Shown one piece after another: positions 28,333-37,624 of a DNA stretch of 64,000 bases. A program made the translations under genes and the position numbers. Numbering within the stretch: the stretch's first letter is position 1; the number at the start of each line of letters is the position of its first letter. Source of the DNA: Planctomycetota bacterium. GTDB taxonomy: Bacteria > Planctomycetota > UBA1135 > UBA2386. The notes under the pieces are model-generated. The model searched no databases. It saw nothing but the letters and a program-made list of their open reading frames with translations, and was not told the origin of the DNA. The stretch lies in the NCBI GenBank assembly GCA_020638695.1, contig JACKIB010000022.1, forward strand, positions 25,316-89,315, written 5' to 3'.

Positions 28333-28677
28333 TCATTGCCGGGACTCTGTTCCGTCGAGGACGATGCTGCAGATCGCCGTGAGCGGAATGTAGTGGAGAT
28401 TCCTCGGAGGCCCTTCGACCGGGTTCGAGCACCGGATGAAGTCGGCCCCGACCATGTCGATCTTGTCGCTGTGGACTGAACGCCTCGAGAACTCCAAGAC
28501 CCAGAGACTGCCGGACTGGATCACGCGACAGGGGCGGCCGACCAGCGGGCGGAGCACCGCGCGGAGCGACGTCGGATCCACCGCACTCGACTCACCTGGC
28601 GAACGCTCGGGACTGAGCGTGCAACCCTCGAGCACGGCGAGGAAGAGAACGAGAGCTCGCATGGAGCTGGTTTTCAT
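28333..28677 (-). CDS. Small putative lipoprotein
   Basis: A 114-residue protein. The ATG at 28677 opens MKTSSMRALVLFLAVLEGC, a signal peptide with a lipobox-like LEGC and the modified cysteine at position 19. The mature part is short and mixed alpha/beta (RPLVGRPCRVIQSGSLWVLEF, HYIPLTAICSIVLDG). The family is not recognised. It is the first of the small minus-strand cluster that continues to 26904. Confidence 0.55.
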   Translation of the reverse strand: MKTSSMRALVLFLAVLEGCTLSPERSPGESSAVDPTSLRAVLRPLVGRPCRVIQSGSLWVLEFSRRSVHSDKIDMVGADFIRCSNPVEGPPRNLHYIPLTAICSIVLDGTESRQ

Positions 28678-28798
28678 TCCCGAGGTGTACACCCTGGCGG
28701 ACTTGGATACCCGATCTCGAGTGTTCGATCCCCCGGACGACGGTGACCAGTCCAGCGCGGGTTGCGACCACGGCCGCCTCCGGTGGTCCGCCACCGAT

Positions 28799-30877
28799 TC
28801 ACGGCCGCAGCACGATGCGCACCGGCCGATGCAGCCGGCGCACGCGGTGGGTCCGGCCACCCTCGAACACGAACAGGCTTGCCCAAAGCACCAACTCCAG
28901 CCCCTTGGTCATGCGCGTCGTGTCCAGCGTGAACCGAGCCCGCCCGGCCCCGTCGAGCCGGCCCCAGTTGGTCTTGAACTGATCGTTGTCGCGCTGCATC
29001 GAAAGCTTGAACACCGGGTCGGTCGCGAGCTCGAGGTACTTGTCGTCCTCCATCCGTACCCCCGGCACACGGGTGCGGCTGAACGCCAGGCAGAACGCGC
29101 AGTCCGGATCGCCGGGTGAGTACACCTCGAGGTCGGCCGCACCGGATCTCGTCGCGACGACACGCGCCGCAGGCTCGCTCGGCTCGGGTGTGGCGGGGTC
29201 GAGCGCCGGTAGTGGGCTGTGGGCCCAGGTCCACAACTCGAACTTCGCATCGCGGGCGATCAGCTTCAGCGCCGGGTCGCGGACCGGGGGTAGCGCGACG
29301 CGGTGGCGCACCAGGTAAGTCGCGTGGCCGCGCTCCATCAGCTCGCGGTAACGCCCCGCGCTGCGCAGCGCGTCGAGATTCAGGCGGATCTCCTCGTGGA
29401 ACGCCGTCCGACGCGCGACATACCCCGTGATCACGGGCTTCTCGAACACCGTCTGATAGAACAGCGCCGGTCCGCCGAGGCTGTCGAATCCGGCGACTGC
29501 GCCGGGCGGCAGTGTGCGCAGCGTCTCGATCACCGAACTCGGCTCCGGGCGGTAGACGTTCTGCGGGCGTGGCCACACTTCGAACGCCCACAACAGCGGA
29601 AGGCCCAGCAACAACCAGCGCAGACGCGGCCGCCGGCGCCAGGCGAACGCCATCCCGCAGCCGGCGAGCAGCGCGAGGGTCAGCTGGGTAACCACCGCCA
29701 TCCGTGCCGGCATGCCGGTGTTGCCGAGCCCCGGCACCAGCTGCACCAACGCGGCATACGGCATCGGGACGTCCGGGAATGCCCGCCCGGCGACCAAGAG
29801 CTGTTCACCGAGGCTGAGCGCGTAGAACACCGCGCCGAGCAGCAGCCAACCGAGCACCGTCCGACGCATTCCCTCGCGGCCGGCGCGCCACGCCGCGTAG
29901 CCCGCGAGCGCGAGAACCGACAGCCCCGCGTGGGCGGCGAGCTCGACCCAATCGCCGCCGAGCGGGTGGCGCGACCACACCCGCTCGGTCCACGCTGCGA
30001 ACCGCCAACCGCCACCGGGCACCAGCAGACCGAGCAGGTCGTTGCGGTACGGCACGTCGCCGTGGCCGCCGGCCAGCCGGTCCTTGTCCATCGTCAGCAG
30101 CAGGTCGAACACGATCGGTCCGCTGGTCAGCAGGCTGATCAGCGCGAACGTCGCGAGCGGCCGGAACGCACGGCGGGCGAAACCGTCGCGCAGCCCGAAC
30201 AGCACGTGAGCGGCGAGCATCGATCCGCCGCTGAGCACCGCGTAGAACGTCAGGTAGTAGTCGCACAGCACCACCAAGAGCAGCCCCAGTCCCGCCAGCA
30301 CCGCGCGCCCGTGGGTCGGCCGGCGCAGCAGCCGCAACCACAGCCACAAGAACAACGGCAAACCCTGCAGCGTGACCAGCTGCATGTGCGTCTGTGCATG
30401 CGCGGTGTGCCATGGGCAGAACGTGAACAGCGCGCCGGCGAGTACCGACGGCCACCACGCCCCGGTCCACTCGCGCGCCAGGAGGAAGGTCGCGTAGCCG
30501 GTGGTGACGAACGCGAACCCGATCATCGCGTTGAACGCCGCTACCGGGCCGAGGAACCAGCACAGCGGCACCGTGGCGAACCCGTTGAACGGGTTGAGCG
30601 TGGCACCGATCATCGTGATGCCGTGCGGGTGGAACAGCATGTCGGTGTGCCAGGGCAAGCGCAGCTCGGCCACCGCGCGCCGCACCCACCACTCGTTCCA
30701 GAAGTTCTGCGAGCCGTCGGTGCCGTCCATGAAGATGTGGCTGGCGAACAACGGCAGAGCCGGCGCGATCAGGATCAGCCAGCCGGCGAGATAGAGCGCC
30801 GCGACCAGCAGGTGGTGGGGCCACGCGCGCCGCGGGATCGGATGCGGGTTCTCGAGCGCGGCGGTGGGGGAGTGCAT
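28799..30877 (-). CDS. Polytopic membrane protein, GT-C-like
   Basis: About 692 residues with 11-13 predicted membrane helices followed by a soluble C-terminal part of about 250 residues. The first periplasmic loop after helix 1 carries FMDGTDGSQNFWNEWWVRR and LPWHTDMLFHPHGI, reminiscent of the acidic and aromatic first loops of GT-C glycosyltransferases and YfhO-like proteins that use lipid-linked sugars. GDVPYRNDLLGLLVPGG and FYQTVFEKPVITGYVARR also fit that superfamily. Glycan transfer outside the membrane is inferred, not proven. Start choice is uncertain: the ATG at 30877 is used, a GTG at 30946 is possible, and neither has a ribosome site. Confidence 0.6.
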   Translation of the reverse strand: MHSPTAALENPHPIPRRAWPHHLLVAALYLAGWLILIAPALPLFASHIFMDGTDGSQNFWNEWWVRRAVAELRLPWHTDMLFHPHGITMIGATLNPFNGFATVPLCWFLGPVAAFNAMIGFAFVTTGYATFLLAREWTGAWWPSVLAGALFTFCPWHTAHAQTHMQLVTLQGLPLFLWLWLRLLRRPTHGRAVLAGLGLLLVVLCDYYLTFYAVLSGGSMLAAHVLFGLRDGFARRAFRPLATFALISLLTSGPIVFDLLLTMDKDRLAGGHGDVPYRNDLLGLLVPGGGWRFAAWTERVWSRHPLGGDWVELAAHAGLSVLALAGYAAWRAGREGMRRTVLGWLLLGAVFYALSLGEQLLVAGRAFPDVPMPYAALVQLVPGLGNTGMPARMAVVTQLTLALLAGCGMAFAWRRRPRLRWLLLGLPLLWAFEVWPRPQNVYRPEPSSVIETLRTLPPGAVAGFDSLGGPALFYQTVFEKPVITGYVARRTAFHEEIRLNLDALRSAGRYRELMERGHATYLVRHRVALPPVRDPALKLIARDAKFELWTWAHSPLPALDPATPEPSEPAARVVATRSGAADLEVYSPGDPDCAFCLAFSRTRVPGVRMEDDKYLELATDPVFKLSMQRDNDQFKTNWGRLDGAGRARFTLDTTRMTKGLELVLWASLFVFEGGRTHRVRRLHRPVRIVLRP

Positions 30878-31120
30878 GCGCGGGCGGGCGGGCGGCGAGT
30901 GCGCAGTATCGAGTGCGCCGCCGGTGTCGCAAGGCTCGGAAGTCACGGTTGCGGTGACGGGGCGGGCCGGCGGCCCCTGGCGACCATCGTCATGGACGTC
31001 GTGGCGTGCCGCGGCGTGCGGTCGTTCGTCCGAGGATCCGTGCGAGGAAGCGAGCGGGGAACTCGCGCCAACGCGGACGATCGGTTGCGCGGCGTGCGGA
31101 TCGATCGGCGCGACACCCCA

Positions 31121-33967
31121 CTACCGTCGCAGCGCCTCGCGCAGCTCCACCAGGCGCTTGCGCGCCGCCGCCGCCTCCTCCTGCTGCCCGCTCCACTCCA
31201 GCACCCCCAGCAGCAACTCGTAGCGCACCAGGAGCCCACGCTCTTCGCCAGTCCGCATGCGCGCAGCGTACTCCTCCAGCTCGCGGATCGACGCCTCGAG
31301 CTGTTCCTGCGCGGTCGGCACATCACCGAGCCGCAGCAGTGCTTCGGCGTACGGCCACCGCACCCGGGCGAGGGCCAGCAAGTTGCCCACCGCTTCCGGC
31401 TGCAGTTTGCACAACCGCCGCAGCAGAGCGATCGCCTCGCGGCTTTCGGCCTCGCCCTGCGAGAAGCGGAACGCCACGAATCGCTCGCGCGCCAGCCGCT
31501 GCAGCACCCGCGCCAGCGACGACTTGTATGCTGGCACGGTCGGGTGCGCAGTGCAGAGCTCGCGCAGGATCACGGAAGCCGCCTCGAGCTCGGTGGGCTG
31601 CGGTGGCCCGACCGCCAGCGTCTCCGCGAGTTCGTAACGGTACTGCGGCTCGTCCGGGAACTCGCGGCACAGCGCGTCGAGCAGGCTTCGGGCGCGGTCG
31701 GCGAGTTCGCCGGCGCGGGGCGCGGCCCGACGGCGGTAGGTCGGGCTGCTGAACAGGAAGCCGGCGAAGTCGCGGCAGCTGCGGGCCAGCGCGAGGCGCA
31801 GCCCCGGATCGTCGCGGTCGCGCGCCACCAATTCGTCGAGCAGTTCCTGGGCGCGTTCGTGGTGACGCAGGCGAACCGGTGCGGAAAGGGACTCGCGCAG
31901 CTCGGCGAGCGGTTCGCCCGGGGGAGGACGGCGGAAGCCGCGGTCGGGTCGCCCGCGTCGGCCGCGGTGGCCGCGACGGGGCTCGTCCGGTGTTTCGGCG
32001 CCCCAGGAGCCGAGGAAGTCGTGGGCACGGGCGAGCTCGAGCATCCCGGCCACGTCGTCGCGCGTCGACTTGCCGTCGGACTCGAGTGCGTCGACCACCA
32101 TGTGGTGCGATTCGCGTGCCGCGTCGAGCATGCCGCGCTTGGCGTACACCTGACCGAGCTGGTTGCGGATCCGCGCGACGGTGACCGGGTCGGTCGTCTC
32201 TCCGGCGGCCTGGAAGCGCAGGATCGCCTTCACGTACGACTTCTGTGCCGCGCGATACTCGCCGAGTCGGAACTGGATGTTGCCCGCCTTGTAGTGAGCC
32301 CAGGCACCGTCGACCCGGGTCGGGGTGCCGGCATCCTCCGCGGCGAAGCGATCCCACATCGACAGGATCTCCTGCAGCAGTCGGGCGTCCTTCGCGGACA
32401 CCGTCGGAATCGAGATGCTCTGCTCGGGGTTGCTGGTCCCGGTGTCGAGTGGGTCCTCGGTGTCGGCCCCGCGGCTGCCGTCGGTGGCGTTGTGGATCAC
32501 TGCCTGGAACATGCTCTCGCCCACCAGCCGCTCGGACAGACCTTCGAGCGTCGACAGCAGCAGCTTCATGCGCCGTTCGGCGAGTGCCTTGGCTTCCTGC
32601 GTCTCCAGATTCTGGGCGGTCGCCACGAAGTAGGCGCGCCACCCGACCACCAAGGCGATCAGGACCGACAACATCGCAACTGCCACCGCGCTCGCCAGGG
32701 CGCGGTTGCGCCGGCACCAGCGCCACGCGAGCTGCACCCTGCTGCTGCGCCGGGCGAGGATCGGTCGGTCTTCGAGGAACCGCTGCAGGTCGTCGCGCAG
32801 CAGCGCGGCCGTCTGGTAGCGGTGGCGTGGGTCGCGGTCCATCGCGGTCAACACGATGGTCTCGAAATCGGCCGGCAGCTCGGCGCGCAGCTTGGATGGA
32901 CGCGGCGCCTGGCCCTGCGAGACCTTCTGCAGCAGCCCGCTGCGGTTGCTGCCACCGAATGCCGGCTGCAGCGTCAACAGCTCGTACAGCGTGAGACCGA
33001 GGCCGTAGATGTCGCTGCGCGCGTCGAACACCCCGCCGAGCTGCTCCGGCGCCATGTACTGCAACGTGCCGACCACGTCGCCGCTGTTCGTCAGGTTCGA
33101 GTCCTCGATGGCCTTGGCCAGGCCGAAGTCCGTCACCCACACCACGCCCTGTGCGTCGAGCAGCAGGTTGCTCGGCTTGATGTCGCGGTGCAGGGTGCCC
33201 TGCGAATGCGCGTAGGCCAGGGCGTCGGCGATCTGCACGCCGATCCGCGCGATGCTGCGCCAGTAGGCCGCAGAGGGTTCGGGACGGAGGTCCGCGTGCG
33301 TGCCGCTGGAGCCCGTCGAAGGTCCAGTGTTGCGCGCCGCTTCGCCGCGCAGGCGCTGTGCGGCCGCCACCGCCATCGCGTCCAACTCGGTGGAGTCGGA
33401 GCCCGGCACCGATCGGATCCGTTCGCCGCGGAGCGTGCGCAGCACCTGGTCGAGCCCCAGGCCGCGGATCCGCTGCATCACGTAGTAGTGGTAGCCGTCC
33501 TGCTCGCCGACGCCGAAGATCGGCACGATGTTGGTGTGGTGCAGGCGCGCCGCGGTCTGTGCTTCGCGGTGGAAGCGCATCAGCCGCCGTTCGTCGAGCA
33601 TCGATTGGCGTGGCAGGACCTTCACCGCGACCCGGCGGCCGAGCGACTCCTGCTCGGCCTCGTACACGATGCCCATCCCGCCACGGCCGATCTCGCCGAG
33701 GATCCGATAATCGCCCAGCAGGCTCAGCGACTCGAGGCCACGCAGGAACCGGCCGTGGTCGGACTCTTCCTTCTTGCTCTTGAGCTGCTCCATCGCCACG
33801 ACCGTCGGGAGCAGTTCGCGGATGTCCGCGGCCTGCGCGGGAAAGCGCGCTACGTAGTCTTCGACGGTCGGCTGCTCACCCCGTCGCATTCGGGCGACGA
33901 ACTCCGCCGCGATCACCTCGACCGGGTTGCGCTCGTCGCTGCCGGTGTCGAGTTCCGGGGTGCTCAC
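31121..33967 (-). CDS. Planctomycete-type Ser/Thr protein kinase with membrane helix and TPR-like C-terminus
   Basis: A 948-residue protein. An N-terminal 80-residue region includes RRGEQPTVEDYVARFP, common in planctomycete kinases. The kinase domain has glycine loop G94-RGGMG, VAVKVL, H260-R-D-IKPSN, DFGLA and GTLQYMAPEQL. A membrane helix lies at about 421-445. The last 500 residues are helical, rich in Ala, Arg and Leu, with TPR-like pairs such as AHYKAGNIQFRLGEYRAAQKS. Such kinases phosphorylate Ser/Thr on unknown partners. Its GTG start overlaps the stop of the ECF sigma gene (GTGA), so both are co-translated and probably act in one signalling route. Confidence 0.9.
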   Translation of the reverse strand: MSTPELDTGSDERNPVEVIAAEFVARMRRGEQPTVEDYVARFPAQAADIRELLPTVVAMEQLKSKKEESDHGRFLRGLESLSLLGDYRILGEIGRGGMGIVYEAEQESLGRRVAVKVLPRQSMLDERRLMRFHREAQTAARLHHTNIVPIFGVGEQDGYHYYVMQRIRGLGLDQVLRTLRGERIRSVPGSDSTELDAMAVAAAQRLRGEAARNTGPSTGSSGTHADLRPEPSAAYWRSIARIGVQIADALAYAHSQGTLHRDIKPSNLLLDAQGVVWVTDFGLAKAIEDSNLTNSGDVVGTLQYMAPEQLGGVFDARSDIYGLGLTLYELLTLQPAFGGSNRSGLLQKVSQGQAPRPSKLRAELPADFETIVLTAMDRDPRHRYQTAALLRDDLQRFLEDRPILARRSSRVQLAWRWCRRNRALASAVAVAMLSVLIALVVGWRAYFVATAQNLETQEAKALAERRMKLLLSTLEGLSERLVGESMFQAVIHNATDGSRGADTEDPLDTGTSNPEQSISIPTVSAKDARLLQEILSMWDRFAAEDAGTPTRVDGAWAHYKAGNIQFRLGEYRAAQKSYVKAILRFQAAGETTDPVTVARIRNQLGQVYAKRGMLDAARESHHMVVDALESDGKSTRDDVAGMLELARAHDFLGSWGAETPDEPRRGHRGRRGRPDRGFRRPPPGEPLAELRESLSAPVRLRHHERAQELLDELVARDRDDPGLRLALARSCRDFAGFLFSSPTYRRRAAPRAGELADRARSLLDALCREFPDEPQYRYELAETLAVGPPQPTELEAASVILRELCTAHPTVPAYKSSLARVLQRLARERFVAFRFSQGEAESREAIALLRRLCKLQPEAVGNLLALARVRWPYAEALLRLGDVPTAQEQLEASIRELEEYAARMRTGEERGLLVRYELLLGVLEWSGQQEEAAAARKRLVELREALRR

Positions 33968-34656
33968 CGTGGTGCCTGCCCGGCGCTCGGGTCGTCGGAA
34001 CCGTCGAGTCGCGACAGGATGTCCTTCAAGCGCTGCAGAGCGCGGACGTAGCGGTTGCTCGCCGTCGAGGTCTGGATGCCGAGCAGCTCGGCGACTTCCT
34101 TGTTGGTCAATTCCTCGAAGTGCCGCAGCACCAGCACCTCGCGATCGATGGGTTCCATTTCGTCGATCACCTTTTCGAGCAGCTCCGCCAGTTCGGCCTT
34201 CATCGCCGCCTGGCTCGGTGAGGTGGCGGTGGCGAGGAAGTGACGGGACATCGATGCCGAGCTTGCCATCGGTGCGCTGAAACGCAGCGAGATCTCCTGC
34301 TTGGCATCGCGCATCTTCGAACCGATGTGCCGCCGGTGGACGTCGATCATCGTTTGCCCGACCATCAAGCGCAGCCAGACGAACACCGAGCTGCAGCGCT
34401 CGGCGGCGAAGCTGTCGATCCGCTGGCGGGCCGCCAAGTAGGCCTCCTGCAGGATGTCGTCGGGATCGAGTCGGCCACGCAACCGCGGGTCGAGCCGGAA
34501 GTGCACCATCCGGTGCAGCCGCTCGTGGTCGAGCGAGAACAACCTGGCCAGGGCGTCGGGGTCACCGTCGGCCAGGCGCGCGGTGAGCGCGGCGACTTCG
34601 GCCGCGGACACCTCGGGGTTCGGTTGGGCGCGGCCGGTGGGGTCGTGGGATTCCAT
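33964..34656 (-). CDS. ECF-type RNA polymerase sigma factor
   Basis: A 230-residue protein. Region 2 is present as ALARLFSLDHERLHRMVHFR and RLDPDDILQEAYLAARQRI, the -10 recognition core; region 4 is IDREVLVLRHFEELTNKEVAELLGIQTST with a helix-turn-helix. The spacing and the FVWLRLMVGQTMIDVHRRHIG linker match planctomycete ECF groups that lack an anti-sigma factor and are paired with protein kinases. The ATG at 34656 is chosen because upstream codons lack similarity. A possible -10 element TACACT is 17 nt upstream on the minus strand. The pair with the following kinase suggests phosphorylation-dependent control. Confidence 0.9.
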   Translation of the reverse strand: MESHDPTGRAQPNPEVSAAEVAALTARLADGDPDALARLFSLDHERLHRMVHFRLDPRLRGRLDPDDILQEAYLAARQRIDSFAAERCSSVFVWLRLMVGQTMIDVHRRHIGSKMRDAKQEISLRFSAPMASSASMSRHFLATATSPSQAAMKAELAELLEKVIDEMEPIDREVLVLRHFEELTNKEVAELLGIQTSTASNRYVRALQRLKDILSRLDGSDDPSAGQAPR

Positions 34657-34996
34657 GGTTGGGCTCGGCAGGCAGTGTACCGCGGGCGCTGGGCGACCGA
34701 GCACACGGACATGCGTGAGCACACGGCTACCGGCTGGACGATGGGCAGGCCGCTCCTGCGGCGATTCGAGCCGAGCCCTCGTCCGAGTCGGATGGCGTCC
34801 AATCGCCAATCGGACCGTCCACCCGCGCGGGTTTGCCGCGTAGCTGTGGGCCGCGGATCCACTGGGGTGTCGGCGAGTGTCCACATGCATCGTCGGTCCC
34901 AAGGTCCGCTCGCGCCGGCGCAGCCCCATTGTCGCAAACCGCATGACTCGCCGACTTGTGCAGCGAACTTCGGCGACAAGCCACTACGGTGGGGGT
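34657..34996. other. Divergent regulatory region with a direct repeat
   Basis: This 340-bp gap separates the ECF sigma gene (minus) from the LFPL lipoprotein (plus). It holds the 10-bp direct repeat GAGCACACGG at 34699-34708 and 34717-34726 (18-bp period), 20-45 bp upstream of the sigma gene's possible -10 box. A TACGGT at 34985-34990 sits 6 nt before the plus-strand ATG. No gene is seen here. Confidence 0.45.
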
Positions 34997-36343
34997 ATGT
35001 GGCGTGCCCGTACCAAGGTGGTCGCACTGGCGGCCTGTCTGTCCGCGCTCGGTAGTTGCCACAGCCTCGACCGGTTGGCCCGGGTCTCGCCGATGGGTGC
35101 CGAGGCGGCGGCGGACCGCGTCAACCTCTGGCCGCTGCTCTACCAGAACGGCTCCCAGCTGGCGGTGCTGTGGCCGCTGTTCGACACCGACGAGCGGGGT
35201 TTCGCGCTGCGACCGCTGCTGACCCACGACCGTTCGAACTGGGAGATCCTGCCTCCGCTGTGTTGGTTCGACACCGACAGCGGTCACTGGGTGGTGGTGC
35301 CCGCGTACTCGACCAGTGGCGGGTATGGCCTGTTCCCGGTGTTCCGCCGCGGTGAGCTGAGCCATGTGGGGCCCGTCTGGTGGACCCGAAGCGGTGGCAG
35401 CTACGGGCTGTTCCCCCTGGCCGACTTCGGCATCTTCAGCCACATCGGGCCCGCGTGGTGGACCCGCGGCGGTACCGGCTACGGGCTCTTCCCGCTGTTC
35501 GACCTGACTGCCTCCGTCCGCCACATCGGCCCGGTGTTCTGGAGCCGTCGCGAGGACGGCTCGCTGCGCTACCTGCTCGCCTTGCCGCTGTTCGGTTTCG
35601 GTTCGAACGAGGATTCGAGTTGGTGGGTGTCGCTGTTCGGCGCACGGGTGCGCGACGCGAAGGGGCGAACCGAGCTGCTCAACGTGCTGGGGCCGCTCTA
35701 CACCTACCTGTGGTCGGGGGAGGGCGAGGATGCCCACACCCACGTGGTGCTGTGGCCGTTGTTCACCCGCAAGTGGTCGCGCCACTACGATGGGTTCGAT
35801 GTGTGGCCGTTGTTCGGCCACTGGAACTACCTCGACGGCAAGGGGCAGGTCACCGCACGGGAGACCTCGGCCCTGTCGGGGTTGTTCCAGGTGCGGCGCA
35901 GCGAGCAGATGACCGCGGTTCGGCTCGCTCCGCTGTTCAGCTACCGCGGCGCGGACGGTGGGGGAAGCGAGTTCCTCGACTGGTGCACGCTGATCGGCTA
36001 CCGCGCCGGTGCGGATCGCGCGTCGATGCACGTACTCACCCCGCTGGTGTTCAGCTACGAGCAGGGCAAGGACCACTGCCGCTGGAACGGTCCACTGCGC
36101 ACGCTGCACTACGAGCGGACGGGGGATCGGAGCGAGTTCAGTCTATTGTGGTACCTCTACCGCCAGCAGACCACGGGCACGGAGACGCGCCGGGACTTCT
36201 TCCCGTTCTGCTCGTGGGACTCCGGAAAGAAGGAGTCCGGATTCTCGTTCCTGTGGCGCCTGTTCCGCTACCGGAGGGTCGGCGAGAAGACCGGCGGCTA
36301 CGTGCTGTTCTTTCCCTGGGGCGACGCCGCGGCGCGCGGCTGA
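34997..36343 (+). CDS. Lipoprotein with WPL/LFPL aromatic repeats
   Basis: A 448-residue protein. The ATG at 34997 opens MWRARTKVVALAACLSALGSC with a lipobox LGSC (C21), so it should be lipid-anchored. The body is a regular array of short aromatic repeats: LWPLLYQNG, LWPLFDTDE, GLFPVFRRG, GLFPLADFG, GLFPLFDLT, LWPLFTRKW and VWPLFGHWN. Between them GPVWWTRSGGSYG, GPAWWTRGGTGYG and GPVFWSRRE recur. The spacing suggests a beta-barrel or beta-solenoid. Similar uncharacterised proteins occur in planctomycetes, but no function is known to me. A possible leaderless promoter (TACGGT) lies 6 nt upstream of the start. Confidence 0.65.
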   Translation: MWRARTKVVALAACLSALGSCHSLDRLARVSPMGAEAAADRVNLWPLLYQNGSQLAVLWPLFDTDERGFALRPLLTHDRSNWEILPPLCWFDTDSGHWVVVPAYSTSGGYGLFPVFRRGELSHVGPVWWTRSGGSYGLFPLADFGIFSHIGPAWWTRGGTGYGLFPLFDLTASVRHIGPVFWSRREDGSLRYLLALPLFGFGSNEDSSWWVSLFGARVRDAKGRTELLNVLGPLYTYLWSGEGEDAHTHVVLWPLFTRKWSRHYDGFDVWPLFGHWNYLDGKGQVTARETSALSGLFQVRRSEQMTAVRLAPLFSYRGADGGGSEFLDWCTLIGYRAGADRASMHVLTPLVFSYEQGKDHCRWNGPLRTLHYERTGDRSEFSLLWYLYRQQTTGTETRRDFFPFCSWDSGKKESGFSFLWRLFRYRRVGEKTGGYVLFFPWGDAAARG

Positions 36344-36363
36344 CCGGCGGACCGACCGCTGCT

Positions 36364-36392
36364 TTGACTCGCTCACGGCAGCCGACTAACGT
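36364..36392 (+). promoter_or_regulatory. Promoter of the plus-strand glycosyltransferase
   Basis: TTGACT (36364-36369, 5/6 match) and TAACGT (36387-36392, TAnnnT type) are separated by 17 nt. The -10 box ends 8 nt before the ATG at 36401, so transcription should begin at or next to the start codon, giving a leaderless mRNA. No Shine-Dalgarno is present, in agreement. Confidence 0.6.
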
Positions 36393-36400
36393 CCCGCCGG

Positions 36401-37624
36401 ATGTCCCCGGGCAGCGCGCGCTACCGCGAGATCGCCTACTACTGTGTGGCGACCCACCTCGGTGGTGCCGAGCGCAGTCTGCTCGACTTGGTGACCCGGG
36501 TCGGCGAGCACACGCGCGGTTGGTATCGGCCCTGGTTGATCCTGCCGAAGGCGGACGGTCCGCTGGTCGACGCGGTCCGCGCCGCCGGCCTGTCCCACAC
36601 CGTGCTGCCGATGCCGAGTGCCCTGCTGTCGCTCAGCCGCGCCCGTCCCCTGCGTGCGTTGGTGGTCAGTGCGGTGGCCTGGCCGATGCTGCGGGCCTAC
36701 CTGGCGCGGTTGCGGCGGCTGCTCGACGAACGTCAGCCGGCACTGCTGCACACCACCGGCATCAAGTGCCACGTCCTGTCGACGCGGCTCGGGCGCCGCA
36801 CACCGCTGCTGTGGCACCTGCGCGACATCATGCCGAACGACGCGACGCGCGCGCTGCTGCGCCGCTACGCGGTGCACCCGTTCGTGCACGTGTTGTCGAA
36901 TTCCTACGCCACCGCGAACGCGTTCCAGCCTGACGCCGAGCATCCTTCGGTGGTCAGCAACGGCATCGACACCGAGGTGTTCACTCCGGGCGACGGGAGC
37001 GCGTTCCGCGCCGAGGCGGGTGCACCACCCGGCGTGCCGCTGATCGGCGCACTGGGGGTGTTGCAGCGCGGCAAGGGAATCGACAGCTTCTTGCAGATGG
37101 CGGCCGAGGTGCTGCGCGGTGGGCTGGATGCGCGGTTCGCAGTGGTTGGCGACGAGATCTACGACACTGGCCGCGATCGCGGACTGCGGCGTGAACTCGA
37201 GGATCTCGCGGAACGGTTGGGGCTCGCCGACCGGGTCCACTTCGCCGGGTTCCGGCGCGACAGCGTCCAAGTGTTGCGCGGACTCGACGTGCTGGTCAGC
37301 GCGTCGACCCATCCGGAGTCATTCGGTCGGGTGCTGGTCGAGGCGATGGCCTGCGGGGTTCCGGTGGCGGCGTCGGCGATTGGCGGCAGCCTGGAGATCG
37401 TCACCGACCGGGACTCCGGCCGGCTGTTCCCGCCGGGCGACGTGCCGGCGATGGCACGTGCCGTCACCGAGCTGTGTACCGATCCGGAGCTGCGCGCCGG
37501 GTGCATCGCCCGCGGCCGGGAACGCGTGCTCCGGCTGTACGACGTCGAGCGCTACGTCGCTGGGGTGGTGCGGGCATACGACCGCGTGTTGCAACCGACC
37601 GCGGACTCGTACACCGCCTCGTAG
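36401..37624 (+). CDS. GT4-type glycosyltransferase
   Basis: A 407-residue GT-B-fold enzyme. The N-terminal acceptor domain begins REIAYYCVATHLGGAERSLLDL. The C-terminal nucleotide-sugar domain shows IGALGVLQRGKGIDSFLQ, AVVGDEIYDTGRD, VHFAGFRRDSVQVLRGLDVL and SFGRVLVEAMACGVPVAAS, the family 4 signature with its conserved glutamate. It probably transfers a sugar in the cytoplasm to a lipid-linked intermediate. It has its own promoter and runs toward the polysaccharide operon. The last 73 bp overlap the 3' end of the convergent glycosyltransferase gene, so each end codes in both directions. Confidence 0.9.
   Translation: MSPGSARYREIAYYCVATHLGGAERSLLDLVTRVGEHTRGWYRPWLILPKADGPLVDAVRAAGLSHTVLPMPSALLSLSRARPLRALVVSAVAWPMLRAYLARLRRLLDERQPALLHTTGIKCHVLSTRLGRRTPLLWHLRDIMPNDATRALLRRYAVHPFVHVLSNSYATANAFQPDAEHPSVVSNGIDTEVFTPGDGSAFRAEAGAPPGVPLIGALGVLQRGKGIDSFLQMAAEVLRGGLDARFAVVGDEIYDTGRDRGLRRELEDLAERLGLADRVHFAGFRRDSVQVLRGLDVLVSASTHPESFGRVLVEAMACGVPVAASAIGGSLEIVTDRDSGRLFPPGDVPAMARAVTELCTDPELRAGCIARGRERVLRLYDVERYVAGVVRAYDRVLQPTADSYTAS

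Noticed and set aside
29303..34051. Plus-strand open frame of 1582 codons
   Set aside because: It lies antisense to the GT-C-like protein, the kinase and part of the sigma gene, all with clear family motifs. Its translation is Arg/Gln/Glu/His-rich without any motif; high GC makes stop codons rare in this frame.
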